A stretch of 64,000 nt of DNA from UBA10329 sp964500205. Its GTDB lineage: Bacteria; Bacteroidota; Bacteroidia; UBA10329. Position 1 is the first letter of the stretch; the number at the start of each line of letters is the position of its first letter. Positions 42,987-51,485 of this stretch are shown here, piece after piece. The stretch spans positions 186,001-250,000 of the forward strand of contig CAZCNS010000005.1 in the NCBI GenBank assembly GCA_964500205.1. Reading direction: 5' to 3'. A program made the translations under genes and the position numbers. The notes under the pieces are model-generated. The model was not told where the DNA came from. It did not search any database and worked only from the letters and a program-made list of their open reading frames with translations.

Positions 42987-43973
42987 TTACTTGACCAGAA
43001 TGCGTGTTACTCCGAGGGTTTGACCGAAGGCTCCTAAAATCTTTACCAAATAAACACCGCTTCCTATACTAGGAGCGATTATTGATTTGTTCTCCACGGT
43101 CAGGGCGGTTATGAACCTGCCATTCAGGTCATGGAGGAAAGCTGTTGAAATCATCATTTCTTCACCACGGATGACCATTCTATCGCCAACGCTTACGATG
43201 TTGGGGATGAATTGAAAACTTCTTTTTTCACTCGAGTCAGTAAGCCCAGTGGCATAGTGACTATCGATGAAACTGATGCACTGTAGCATGGTCTGTGCGA
43301 ATGCAGGATAGTCCATCGTGTGGCCCACTCCAGGCATGGCTATGTACTCGTATGGAATACTACTGTTGTTCAGGTTGTTGTTCAGCAGGTTGGTTTGCAC
43401 TATAGATGTGAAATCCTGAGTGCCTGAGCAAAGACAGACAGGCGGGATGGACTGCGGGTCGCTCAGGTCGGGCGAGAAGAAGAACCCCGGTGAGTGCCAG
43501 ATGAAGCCCTTCATGGCATACTGCGGGTCTCCGAACACGTATCTGGCGGCCACATCACTGCCAGCAGAGTAACCGGTGATGTAAACCTGCGCAGGGTCTA
43601 TGTTATACCACGTCATCACAGAGTCGTAGGCAATGTGGAGGACGGCTTCGCTGCGGGGCTGGTCTTGCAGATAGGGATCCGGGCACATCACGATGGCATT
43701 GATGCTGTCTCCCACAGGGGTCAGGTACTCCCTTATCTGCTGGCTATTGTTCGGGTCGCCCAGACCGTGAAAGCCAATGATGAGTTTGCTCTCGATCTGG
43801 GGGTCATACGAGGCGGGAATATGGAAATAGATGCTCAGGCTGTCACCGTTAAGCAGCGGATCCTCCGTTGCAATGGTCCTGATGACGTGGCCCGATTGAG
43901 CCATACTCGTGATGACCCACAAAAAGCAGGTCGCGAAGAGTAACAAAAGGCGCGCAATGCGCTTGCTTCCCAT
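42987..43973 (-). CDS. Secreted alpha/beta-hydrolase (esterase-like) with T9SS type A signal
   Basis: A 328-residue secreted hydrolase. A signal peptide (ending TSMAQ) precedes an alpha/beta-hydrolase domain of the PHB-depolymerase/feruloyl-esterase type: oxyanion region IIGFHGLGDPN, nucleophile GYSAGS, Asp region GTQDF, and catalytic His in PGVGHTMDY. The last 70 residues form a T9SS type A sorting domain (starting PNIVSVGDRM, ending RILVK). The substrate, probably a polyester or ester-linked polymer, is not known. The ATG at 43973 is preferred to GTG at 43976. It lies 8 bases behind the SiaC-like gene. Confidence 0.86.
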   Translation of the reverse strand: MGSKRIARLLLLFATCFLWVITSMAQSGHVIRTIATEDPLLNGDSLSIYFHIPASYDPQIESKLIIGFHGLGDPNNSQQIREYLTPVGDSINAIVMCPDPYLQDQPRSEAVLHIAYDSVMTWYNIDPAQVYITGYSAGSDVAARYVFGDPQYAMKGFIWHSPGFFFSPDLSDPQSIPPVCLCSGTQDFTSIVQTNLLNNNLNNSSIPYEYIAMPGVGHTMDYPAFAQTMLQCISFIDSHYATGLTDSSEKRSFQFIPNIVSVGDRMVIRGEEMMISTAFLHDLNGRFITALTVENKSIIAPSIGSGVYLVKILGAFGQTLGVTRILVK

Positions 43974-43981
43974 CACGTAGC

Positions 43982-44371
43982 TCAGTCGGTGTATTCCTGA
44001 AAGTCGAAATCCATTCCCACCGTACGGGCGAACACATGGCCGAGGTCGAGAATGTCGATATCGTCCTCTTCATAGAACCACTTGACTGTCACATCCTTAC
44101 CAGAATCCTTGATTGCTTTCAGCTTTTTCAGTATATCTGAGATGGACTTGGATGAGGGTGTGTTGAAATACTCCAAACGGAACGTGAAATCCGTCTTTGG
44201 GTTTGGGCTCTCTGCATAGCCATCAAGCCACTCCAGTATGGGGGCATAGAAACCTTTGGCGTTGAGCGGGAATGACCTCCCTTCAATCTTGAACACCCCA
44301 GCAGAGGCGTCAAGGTGTACAAAGGGGGTCTCCTTGGTTGCTTCGAGATTCACAGGTGTCTGATCGGCCAT
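43982..44371 (-). CDS. SiaC-family regulatory phosphoprotein (DUF1987)
   Basis: A 129-residue protein of the DUF1987/SiaC family: IEGRSFPLNAKGFYAPILEW, RLEYFNTPSSKSISDILKKL, and WFYEEDDIDILDLGHVFA. In Pseudomonas, SiaC is phosphorylated on a Thr of this YFN(T)xSS segment by SiaB and dephosphorylated by SiaA, tuning c-di-GMP signalling. The Thr is present here. No kinase or phosphatase partner is adjacent; they must be elsewhere or absent. It heads a two-gene unit with the T9SS esterase. Confidence 0.85.
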   Translation of the reverse strand: MADQTPVNLEATKETPFVHLDASAGVFKIEGRSFPLNAKGFYAPILEWLDGYAESPNPKTDFTFRLEYFNTPSSKSISDILKKLKAIKDSGKDVTVKWFYEEDDIDILDLGHVFARTVGMDFDFQEYTD

Positions 44372-44481
44372 GTTATGTCAAATAATGAGGGCAAACAATT
44401 GGGATGATCGACTCATCGCAGGTGAGCAAAAATATGTCTTTTCCAGTTCCCAAACCATTTTGAAGCGAAACAAGAGATATT

Positions 44482-45519
44482 TCAATACATCTCATTGGTC
44501 AGAACGCTCGACCCGGGCAGGGCCACTCGCATGAAGACCGGCTGATGGTCGGAGTTTTCGAAGTCCAGGTTCAACACTTCGATGTGCTCTACAATGAGGT
44601 CAGGGCTTATGAGGAAGAAGTCAATGTTGAAGGTCGGTGTGGTATTTTTCTTGAACGCGGCTTTCAGTTCGCGGTTGGTCGGGTAGGTGGTGTCGTAGGC
44701 CCATTTCCAACCCTCGATGAATGGGTCTTGCACTTCTTGAAACCCTGAACCCGGCACACCTTGGTTCCAGTCACCACCTACAATGACCGAATTGCCCCGT
44801 TCGAACTCACGGATAAGGTGAGTCCGCAGGTAGCTCATTTCAGCAGCTTTGAGTGACCCGTCATCGAATGCGGAGTTGTGTGTGTTTATGATGACAAGCT
44901 CGCGGCCGTCCGACAGCGGGATGCGCTGCTCAAGGAAACATCTGTCCAAAAAGTAGATGCGTTCTGGCCACCCGAAGCTTGAGGGAAATTGATAGCGGAT
45001 GGCACCGGAATCGGTGAAGCGCATGAATGAGGCCAGGCCGCCCATCACACGGCCCATCGGTTCGAGGTAAGGAACAGGCACGAAGTCCACGTTGTAGTTG
45101 AGTGTGAAGGCGGCACTATATCCGCCCAGGGCTGCGGTGATTGCCTCAAACTGGTTCGTCCACCAAGACCGTTTCGCAAGTGTGTCCACCTCTTGAAGGA
45201 GAATGATGTCAACCGTGTCGAGCGAGGAGAGAGTCCGGATGATGCCCTCAAGGTTCTTCATGGAGATGTCACGGCTCATGCGCACGGTGGTACCACCGTC
45301 ATAGAAGAAATCGCTCTCCTTGCCGAGACCGGCATAGCCGATGTTCCATGTGAGAAGGGATATGACAGAGTCAGGGGTCTTATCCTGCATATTGAAGACC
45401 TGAACAGGCATCGTTTCCGGTGGAGAGAAATCCTTCCAAGTACCGTAACCAAGATTTCCTGCCACGTACACGACCGGCAGCAGCACCAGTATTGCCAAGA
45501 TCTTGATGAGGTTTCGCAT
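44482..45519 (-). CDS. Membrane-anchored endonuclease/exonuclease/phosphatase family protein
   Basis: A 345-residue EEP-fold metal-dependent hydrolase. An N-terminal signal anchor (IKILAILVLLPVVYVAGNLG) is followed by the EEP core: LLTWNIGYAGLG, LLQEVDTLAKRSW, VIINTHNSAF, VGGDWNQG and SDHQPVFMRV. The last is the catalytic Asp-His pair. Targets may be nucleic acids or phospholipids; not predictable. Its ATG is 1 base after the stop of the upstream gene at 45521-46321, so both are coupled. Confidence 0.88.
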   Translation of the reverse strand: MRNLIKILAILVLLPVVYVAGNLGYGTWKDFSPPETMPVQVFNMQDKTPDSVISLLTWNIGYAGLGKESDFFYDGGTTVRMSRDISMKNLEGIIRTLSSLDTVDIILLQEVDTLAKRSWWTNQFEAITAALGGYSAAFTLNYNVDFVPVPYLEPMGRVMGGLASFMRFTDSGAIRYQFPSSFGWPERIYFLDRCFLEQRIPLSDGRELVIINTHNSAFDDGSLKAAEMSYLRTHLIREFERGNSVIVGGDWNQGVPGSGFQEVQDPFIEGWKWAYDTTYPTNRELKAAFKKNTTPTFNIDFFLISPDLIVEHIEVLNLDFENSDHQPVFMRVALPGSSVLTNEMY

Positions 45520-45520
45520 G

Positions 45521-46321
45521 TCAGTATATGAAACGGATGACCTCCTGCTTGCTCAAGCCTCGCACAATAGCTACATGAATGCCCGGTTCGAGAGCCCCTC
45601 CGTCCAGTGCCACGGTTGGTTGATGGCGGCTTGTGACCGAAAGCACCTTCCGTCCGGAAAGGTCCATGACCGCGATGTCAGCATCTTCCCCATGAAGGCC
45701 GAGTGGCAGGTTCACGATCAGCACCTGACCTGCGCGGTCTGCGAAAAAAGAGGCAGAGATTGAGGTTTCTTCTTCGAAGATGCTGTTGGGACCTATAACG
45801 ATCAGCTCAAACTCTGTATCGAAAAGCGTATTGAGCCCTTGTGGAAGATCGAACGAAACAGGCAGACCGGGAATTCCGAGGTCGGAGGTAAGTTGGGAGA
45901 TATCGATGGCACCCCTTGTGTAGGACGCTATATCGATGGTGTAAGTGCCAGGTTCTATAGGCGTTCCCGTCAAAACCATAGACCCAGAGAACCCAGATGG
46001 GAACCTACAGGTTGAGGGTGTGCAGGTGCTGGAGAGGCCCAGCGGCATATTATCCAGAGTGAATTCTATGCTTTCAATTCCCATTGGATAGCTAAGACCT
46101 TGAATGTCGGTAATGAAAAGCGCAAGCGGTGGAAATTCCTGTATCAACATGGCGGCCACATCAGTGCCGCTCACCACGGTGCTGTCCGGCACGGTGGCCA
46201 GCACAAAGGTGGAGTAGGGGCTACCTGCCATTGCATCCGGCAGCTCAGGTCCTTGCGGGGTGAATACCTGAGCTGCGAGGGGAAAAGGCAGTAACAAGAA
46301 GGCGGAAAGGATGGTGCGCAT
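45521..46321 (-). CDS. Secreted protein with C-terminal sorting-like domain
   Basis: A 266-residue exported protein: signal peptide MRTILSAFLLLPFPLAAQ, a beta-rich domain (about residues 25-180) with one CTPSTC pair that may form a disulfide, and a C-terminal 75-residue region (IAVMDLSGRKVLSV, LEPGIHVAIV, RFIY) that resembles a T9SS type A sorting domain. No catalytic motif. ATG 46321 begins the signal peptide; ATG 46336 adds five residues. TACCTTCG lies at 46347-46354 on the minus strand just upstream. Confidence 0.72.
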   Translation of the reverse strand: MRTILSAFLLLPFPLAAQVFTPQGPELPDAMAGSPYSTFVLATVPDSTVVSGTDVAAMLIQEFPPLALFITDIQGLSYPMGIESIEFTLDNMPLGLSSTCTPSTCRFPSGFSGSMVLTGTPIEPGTYTIDIASYTRGAIDISQLTSDLGIPGLPVSFDLPQGLNTLFDTEFELIVIGPNSIFEEETSISASFFADRAGQVLIVNLPLGLHGEDADIAVMDLSGRKVLSVTSRHQPTVALDGGALEPGIHVAIVRGLSKQEVIRFIY

Positions 46322-46390
46322 ATCGCTGACGGTCATTTTTGCACCACGAAGGTAAACGTATCAAACGGCTCTCGACTCCTGACGAAAATC

Positions 46391-48238
46391 ATGTCAGACA
46401 GTTCAAGACGTTGGACATTTGGCGGTCAATCCAAAACGGAGATGAACCGACTACGCGGAATACTCGAGGGATTTCTTGCCATTGACCTGCGCACACTTGC
46501 TTTTGTGCGTGTGCTCACGGGAGTTGTCATCATCATAGACCTGCTCTCTCGTGCTCGCGACTTAACGGTGTTTTATACCGATGCGGGCGTGGTGCCGCGC
46601 TCGTTGCTTTACAGCGGCTCCGCCAAATGGCTTTTCACTGTCTTCGGCATTGGGGGGTCGTGGGAGTTCGTTTCGTTCCTTTTTATCCTGACAGGCGTTT
46701 TCGCATTGCTGCTGGCCTATGGCTACAAGACACGGTTGATGACCATCCTGACCTGGGTCATGATCATGTCGCTCCAGAACCGCAATCCGCTGGTGTGTTA
46801 TGGCGGTGATTCTGTGCTGCGGATGCTCCTGTTCTGGGGCATGTTCGTGCCTTGGGGAGCGAAGTATTCCATTGACAGTGTTCGGTACGGTTTCAACCGC
46901 CTGAGCGACCACTTGCCCAAGAAGGTCTTCACAGTGGGTACAGCGGGTATGGCGCTACAGGTGCTCTATATCTATTTGTTCACCGCACTCTTCAAGAACG
47001 GCCCAGAGTGGCACAGCGAGGGAACAGCGGTCTATTATGCCTTGGCCATTGACGAGCTGGCATCACGGTTCAACTACCTGGGTAGGATGCTGCCGTTGGA
47101 AGTACTGAAAGGGTTGAATTGGTCGGTGCTCGCGTGGGAATGGGTCGGTCCTTTCCTTGTGGCTTGGCCCAACTGGAGGGTGCGTGTATTTGGCATTATC
47201 GGATTCATTGCATTGCAGGTGGGGTTCAACTTTTTCATGGTGCTCGGGCTGTTCCCGGTATTCAGCACTGTTGCCATCCTCGTTTTTGTGCCCTCAGAGG
47301 TCTGGGACAAATTGCGTGACCGCTTGGTGGGGCCGCGTACCCTTGGGCTGAAGATCTTTTACGACCCCGATTGCGGTTTCTGCCAGCATGTGGTCATCGC
47401 ACTCAATCGTTTTGTGCTGTTCGATGGTGCGCAGCTCATTCCCGCTACCAATGACCCATTGGCCCAAAGCACGATGCGCGAGCAGAATTCCTGGATGGTG
47501 CAGGATGTGGACGGCAGGTCTTTCGTCAAGGGCAAAGCCTTGGTGCAGGTATTCCTCAACTCGCCCGTTTTCAGGTTCAAAGGATGGTTGTTGAAACCTT
47601 TCACAGGGATTTTTGATGCGTTCTATGGTTACGTTGCTGCCAACCGACCTGAGATGCCGGTTTTCAGGTATTTCCCGAACGGCATCATCTCAAGATATTC
47701 TGTGAAGATGTCCATTCCGGCCATCATCATAGCGGTGTGGTGCCTGCTTTATGTGACTCTGTTCAACATACATCGTTATGATGAGGAACAGATACCTGTG
47801 CCTGAGTCGCTCAATTGGGTGTCTGGCATCTTCAAGGTGGATCAAAACTGGGCCATGTTCGCCCCCGCGCCCTACAAGGCTGATGGCTGGTATGTAATGC
47901 CTGCCGTGCTGAACAATGGTGATACAGTGGATCTCTTCACCGATGGCGGGCCTGTGGACTGGGACCGCCCTGAACGTGTGGCTGCCACTTATCGCAATAC
48001 TCGATGGAGCAAGTACCTGCGCACCATACGGAAGGGGAAGTACAAACGGCCGCTGCGGTACTATGTGAAATGGTTGCGAAAGGACTGGAACAGTCGGCAG
48101 CCCCGCGAGAGGAAACTCCGCGAATTCACCGTCTATTTTGTGATGGAGACCAACCTTGAAAACTGGGAGACAGATCCGCCCCGCAGGATTCCGCTCTGGC
48201 ATCAGGACTGTAGAAAAAACATCGACTTGTTGAGGTAA
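46391..48238 (+). CDS. HTTM (gamma-carboxylase-like) and DCC thiol-oxidoreductase fusion
   Basis: A 615-residue membrane protein. The first 310 residues are an HTTM domain, related to vitamin K-dependent gamma-carboxylase, with several helices (e.g. FVRVLTGVVIIIDLLSRARD, SLQNRNPLVCYGGDSVLRML). Then comes a DCC domain with FYDPDCGFCQHVV (CxxC at about residue 327), a further helix (about 440-460), and a C-terminal globular part with NWAMFAPAPYKADGWYVMPA. Such HTTM-DCC fusions are known from other Bacteroidota but uncharacterised. The Asp-rich repeat protein gene follows after 53 bases, with its own promoter-like site. Start could also be ATG 46442. Confidence 0.85.
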   Translation: MSDSSRRWTFGGQSKTEMNRLRGILEGFLAIDLRTLAFVRVLTGVVIIIDLLSRARDLTVFYTDAGVVPRSLLYSGSAKWLFTVFGIGGSWEFVSFLFILTGVFALLLAYGYKTRLMTILTWVMIMSLQNRNPLVCYGGDSVLRMLLFWGMFVPWGAKYSIDSVRYGFNRLSDHLPKKVFTVGTAGMALQVLYIYLFTALFKNGPEWHSEGTAVYYALAIDELASRFNYLGRMLPLEVLKGLNWSVLAWEWVGPFLVAWPNWRVRVFGIIGFIALQVGFNFFMVLGLFPVFSTVAILVFVPSEVWDKLRDRLVGPRTLGLKIFYDPDCGFCQHVVIALNRFVLFDGAQLIPATNDPLAQSTMREQNSWMVQDVDGRSFVKGKALVQVFLNSPVFRFKGWLLKPFTGIFDAFYGYVAANRPEMPVFRYFPNGIISRYSVKMSIPAIIIAVWCLLYVTLFNIHRYDEEQIPVPESLNWVSGIFKVDQNWAMFAPAPYKADGWYVMPAVLNNGDTVDLFTDGGPVDWDRPERVAATYRNTRWSKYLRTIRKGKYKRPLRYYVKWLRKDWNSRQPRERKLREFTVYFVMETNLENWETDPPRRIPLWHQDCRKNIDLLR

Positions 48239-48258
48239 AGCAGAAAAGCGTATTTTCG
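48230..48258 (+). promoter_or_regulatory. Promoter for the hexapeptide-repeat protein
   Basis: TTG at 48230-48232, an 18-base spacer and TATTTTCG at 48251-48258 fit the Bacteroidota -33/-7 layout with TTCG in place of TTTG. It lies 33 bases before the ATG and overlaps the end of the HTTM gene. Confidence 0.6.
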
Positions 48259-48291
48259 GCCCCGTTCACAAACCCTTAAATCATCAATCAG

Positions 48292-49098
48292 ATGAAGAAA
48301 AATTACTTAGTGGGCGGTGTTACCGCTCTTGCATTCTTTTTTGTTGTCGGATACGATTACTACACCGGCAACGTCAGCGTCTTCGCCAAGAAGGTGAAGG
48401 AAGCTCCCGAGATTGCGGACGTGGCTGGCGATCAGGACGTGTACCGAGGTGGTGATGTTGCACCGCTCGGAGGTCTTGACATCGGAGGTCTGTCTCTTGC
48501 AGATGCTGGTGATTTGCTCGCAGACAGCGACCTGCTTGCTGATTCAGACCTCGGAGCGAATGCCGATCTCGGAGCGAATGCCGATCTCGGGGCCAACTCT
48601 GATCTGTTGGCAGATTCAGACCTGCTCGCTGACTCGGACCTTCTTGCTGACAGTGATCTGTTGGCAGACTCAGACCTCTTGGCAGACAGCGATCTGCTTG
48701 CAGATTCTGATATGCTTGCCGATAGCGACCTTCTTGCTGACTCTGACCTCGGTGCCAACTCTGACCTTCTCGGTGGTGTGGGCGGACCCGGTGGTAACGA
48801 TGATTCAGGTACAGGTATCGAGGATGACTTTGCTGCTGGCAAAGTGAGTGTTTACACTTTCCCGAACCCTGCGACAGACATTGCCAACTTCCGTTTCCAA
48901 CTCAACGAGTCTGCACGAGTGCAGATCGCTCTGTACAGCTCTAACGGTCAGCTCGTGGGTCAGGTGATGAACCAGCAGTTCGCTCCAGGTGAGTACGTTC
49001 ACAGCCACGATGTGAGCGGCCTTACTCCGGGCATCTACGTGTACTCTTACCAGCTGAACAACAACCTGCCGGTTTCTCGCAGGATGGTTGTGAAGTAA
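48292..49098 (+). CDS. Secreted Asp-rich hexapeptide-repeat protein with T9SS type A signal
   Basis: A 268-residue protein. An N-terminal hydrophobic segment (LVGGVTALAFFFVVGYDYY) serves as signal or anchor. Residues 75-158 are 14 consecutive hexads, LLADSD (nine, plus one MLADSD), LGANAD (two) and LGANSD (two). A Gly-rich hinge (GGVGGPGGNDDSG) leads to a T9SS type A sorting domain starting VYTFPNPATDIANFRFQL and ending RMVVK. The LGANAD hexad fits the left-handed beta-helix rule [LIV]-[GAED]-x-x-[STAV]-x; in the LLADSD hexads the second position is Leu instead. Asp at fixed spacing suggests Ca binding. Function unknown. Confidence 0.85.
   Translation: MKKNYLVGGVTALAFFFVVGYDYYTGNVSVFAKKVKEAPEIADVAGDQDVYRGGDVAPLGGLDIGGLSLADAGDLLADSDLLADSDLGANADLGANADLGANSDLLADSDLLADSDLLADSDLLADSDLLADSDLLADSDMLADSDLLADSDLGANSDLLGGVGGPGGNDDSGTGIEDDFAAGKVSVYTFPNPATDIANFRFQLNESARVQIALYSSNGQLVGQVMNQQFAPGEYVHSHDVSGLTPGIYVYSYQLNNNLPVSRRMVVK
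48514..48765 (+). repeat. 14 tandem hexad codons (18-base unit) inside the T9SS protein
   Basis: Fourteen 18-base units coding L-x-A-x-x-D hexads. The amino-acid sequence is nearly invariant, while the codons vary widely (for Leu: ttg, ctc, ctg, ctt; for Ser: agc, tca, tct, tcg, agt). Only two adjacent units are identical in DNA. Confidence 0.9.
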
Positions 49099-49117
49099 TA
49101 AGCAATAGTTGATACTT

Positions 49118-49151
49118 AAAGGCCGTCTCCATATGGAGGCGGCCTTTTTTT
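49118..49151 (+). terminator. Rho-independent terminator
   Basis: GGCCGTCTCC pairs with GGAGGCGGCC (one wobble) around the loop ATAT, flanked by AAA/TTT pairs and a seven-T run. It starts 19 bases after the stop of the hexapeptide-repeat gene. Confidence 0.85.
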
Positions 49152-49257
49152 GTGTCGCTCATCGGGCAGTCAATTGACCATCCTCTTGGGGATTATCCAG
49201 CACACAGGCAGCCTCTGTGCAGTCCGCTGACAGCGATCATTCACCACATTCACACAC

Positions 49258-49265
49258 TACTTTTG
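49258..49265 (+). promoter_or_regulatory. -7 promoter box TACTTTTG before lepA
   Basis: A perfect TAnnTTTG, 7 bases before the lepA ATG; the transcript would begin at or just before the start codon. Confidence 0.55.
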
Positions 49266-49272
49266 CGCGCCT

Positions 49273-51060
49273 ATGAAGAACATCCGCAACTTCTGCATTA
49301 TCGCGCACATCGACCACGGCAAAAGCACGCTGGCCGATCGCCTATTGGAGTACACAGGTACCATCACCGCACGTGAGGCGCAGGAGCAGCTTTTGGACGA
49401 TATGGATCTTGAGCGTGAGCGCGGCATCACCATCAAGAGCCACGCCATCCAGATGAGTTACAAGCTCGATGGCGAGGACTATACGCTCAATCTCATCGAT
49501 ACGCCCGGCCACGTGGACTTCAGTTATGAGGTGAGTCGGGCTATCGCGGCCTGCGAGGGCGCTCTGCTTATCGTGGATGCGGCACAGGGTATTCAGGCAC
49601 AGACCATCAGCAACCTCTACCTCGCGCTGGAGCACGACCTGGAGATCATCCCCGTGATGAACAAGATCGACCTGCCCAGTGCAGAGCCGGAGGCCGTTGC
49701 GGAGCAGATCATCGACCTGATCGGTTGCAAGCGGGAGGACATCATCTCGGCCAGTGCCAAGACTGGCCTCGGCATCCATGACATCCTCCACGCCATCGTG
49801 GCCCGTGTGCCAGCTCCCGTGGGCGATCCAGAAGCCCCGCTTCAGGCACTGATCTTCGACTCGGTATTTAATCCGTTCCGCGGCATCATCGCCTATTTCC
49901 GGGTGATGAACGGGAAGATCCGGAAGGGTGAGGCGGTGAAATTCGTGGCGACCGACAAGCATTATCATGCAGATGAGATCGGCATTCTCAAACTGAAAGG
50001 TGAACCGAGGACCGAGCTTAGTGCAGGCAACGTGGGCTACATCATCAGCGGTATAAAAACGGCCAAGGAGGTGAAGGTGGGCGACACCATTACCAGTGTG
50101 GAACGACCCTGTAAGGAGCATATTCACGGGTTTGAAGATGTAAAGCCGATGGTATTTGCCGGCATTTATCCCGTGGATACGGACGAGTATGAAGAACTCC
50201 GCGCCTCGATGGAGAAGCTGCAGCTTAACGATGCATCGCTGACCTTCGAGCCGGAGTCGTCCGCAGCGCTCGGTTTCGGTTTCCGATGCGGATTCTTGGG
50301 TATGCTGCATATGGAGATCATACAGGAACGGTTGGAGCGCGAGTTCGGTATGACGGTGATCACCACAGTGCCCAACGTGAGCTATTACGCCACCACTAAG
50401 AAGGGTGAGCGACTTCTGGTGAACAACCCCAGCGATCTGCCCGACCCGAGCCGACTCGAATCGGTAGAGGAGCCGTTCATCTCAGGTCAGATCATCACCA
50501 AGGCCGAGTTTGTGGGAGCCATCATGAACCTCGCAATAGATAAGCGAGGAATCCTCAAGAACCAAATCTATCTGACGCAAGACAGGGTGGAGTTGCAGTT
50601 TGATATGCCGCTGGGAGAGATAGTCTTCGATTTTTACGACAAGCTGAAAACGGTCTCGAAGGGCTATGCTTCGTTCGACTATCAGCCTTCTGAATACCGC
50701 CATTCAAAACTCGTCAAGCTGGACATCCTTCTCAATGGCGATCAAGTGGATGCCCTCTCGGCTCTCATCCATTTCGACAATGCACAGAATCTTGGTAAGA
50801 AGATCTGTGCCAAGCTGCGCGAACTGATACCGCGTCAGCAGTTTGACATCGCCATTCAGGCGGCTATCGGGGCCAAGATCATCAGTCGTGAGACGGTGAA
50901 GGCCATGCGAAAAGACGTGACTGCCAAGTGCTACGGTGGTGACATCAGTCGTAAGCGCAAGCTGTTGGAGAAGCAGAAGGCAGGCAAGAAGCGTATGCGC
51001 CAGGTCGGTAACGTAGAGGTGCCCCAGAGTGCATTCATGGCTGTGCTGAAGCTGGATTGA
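49273..51060 (+). CDS. lepA: Elongation factor 4
   Basis: A 595-residue ribosome-associated GTPase that back-translocates stalled ribosomes. G1 AHIDHGKST (about residues 10-18), G3 DTPGHVDF, G4 NKIDLP, then EF-G-like domains, and the LepA-specific C-terminal domain with DISRKRKLLEKQKAGKKRMR and VEVPQSAFMAVLKLD. Length and motifs are standard. It is a single-gene unit. Confidence 0.98.
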   Translation: MKNIRNFCIIAHIDHGKSTLADRLLEYTGTITAREAQEQLLDDMDLERERGITIKSHAIQMSYKLDGEDYTLNLIDTPGHVDFSYEVSRAIAACEGALLIVDAAQGIQAQTISNLYLALEHDLEIIPVMNKIDLPSAEPEAVAEQIIDLIGCKREDIISASAKTGLGIHDILHAIVARVPAPVGDPEAPLQALIFDSVFNPFRGIIAYFRVMNGKIRKGEAVKFVATDKHYHADEIGILKLKGEPRTELSAGNVGYIISGIKTAKEVKVGDTITSVERPCKEHIHGFEDVKPMVFAGIYPVDTDEYEELRASMEKLQLNDASLTFEPESSAALGFGFRCGFLGMLHMEIIQERLEREFGMTVITTVPNVSYYATTKKGERLLVNNPSDLPDPSRLESVEEPFISGQIITKAEFVGAIMNLAIDKRGILKNQIYLTQDRVELQFDMPLGEIVFDFYDKLKTVSKGYASFDYQPSEYRHSKLVKLDILLNGDQVDALSALIHFDNAQNLGKKICAKLRELIPRQQFDIAIQAAIGAKIISRETVKAMRKDVTAKCYGGDISRKRKLLEKQKAGKKRMRQVGNVEVPQSAFMAVLKLD

Positions 51061-51485
51061 GACCTGAGTAGACAGCCACGATGGCGGTCTTTTGGAAGAA
51101 GGGCGGTTAAGTCCCGAGGACGTTGGCTTTCCCCCGTCCGCTGTAGAGATTCGCCAGGTCTTGTCATTGGCCAGCGAATCGTGATCTTCCAGTTCCGCGT
51201 CACGCATATTGCGAGCAGAACGGTACCATCCAACTTCTCACCTATAGTCAGAGACGCCTTTATTTGTACCTTGCTCATCAAGTTGAGCAATGAATACGAG
51301 TAATTGATCGTACGTTTCAATTTCTTCGATATCACTTGGCCAATGTCTGTTACATGCGGGCCCGATGAAGCCTTGTGAACAAAATCCCGTATTGAGTGCT
51401 AAGTTTGCTGAGTTACAGGGTCTCGATGCTTGCGTAGGCATCCTTCGTGATGTATTGTCGTCTTCTTTCGAGCAACAGAGAGGTT
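51061..51485. other. Intergenic stretch upstream of the PKD-repeat genes
   Basis: About 425 bases with no supported gene. It contains TAAGTTTG at 51400-51407, a perfect -7 box with TTG at 51373-51375 (spacer 24, a little long), which would give a leader of about 75 bases for the gene at 51486. I see no hairpin terminator for lepA. Confidence 0.55.

Noticed and set aside
48514..48765. 18-base units as a DNA microsatellite
   Set aside because: Codon use differs between units while the protein pattern is fixed, so protein-level selection explains it better.
49342..50310. 322-codon minus-strand frame
   Set aside because: Antisense to the unambiguous lepA; no family resemblance.
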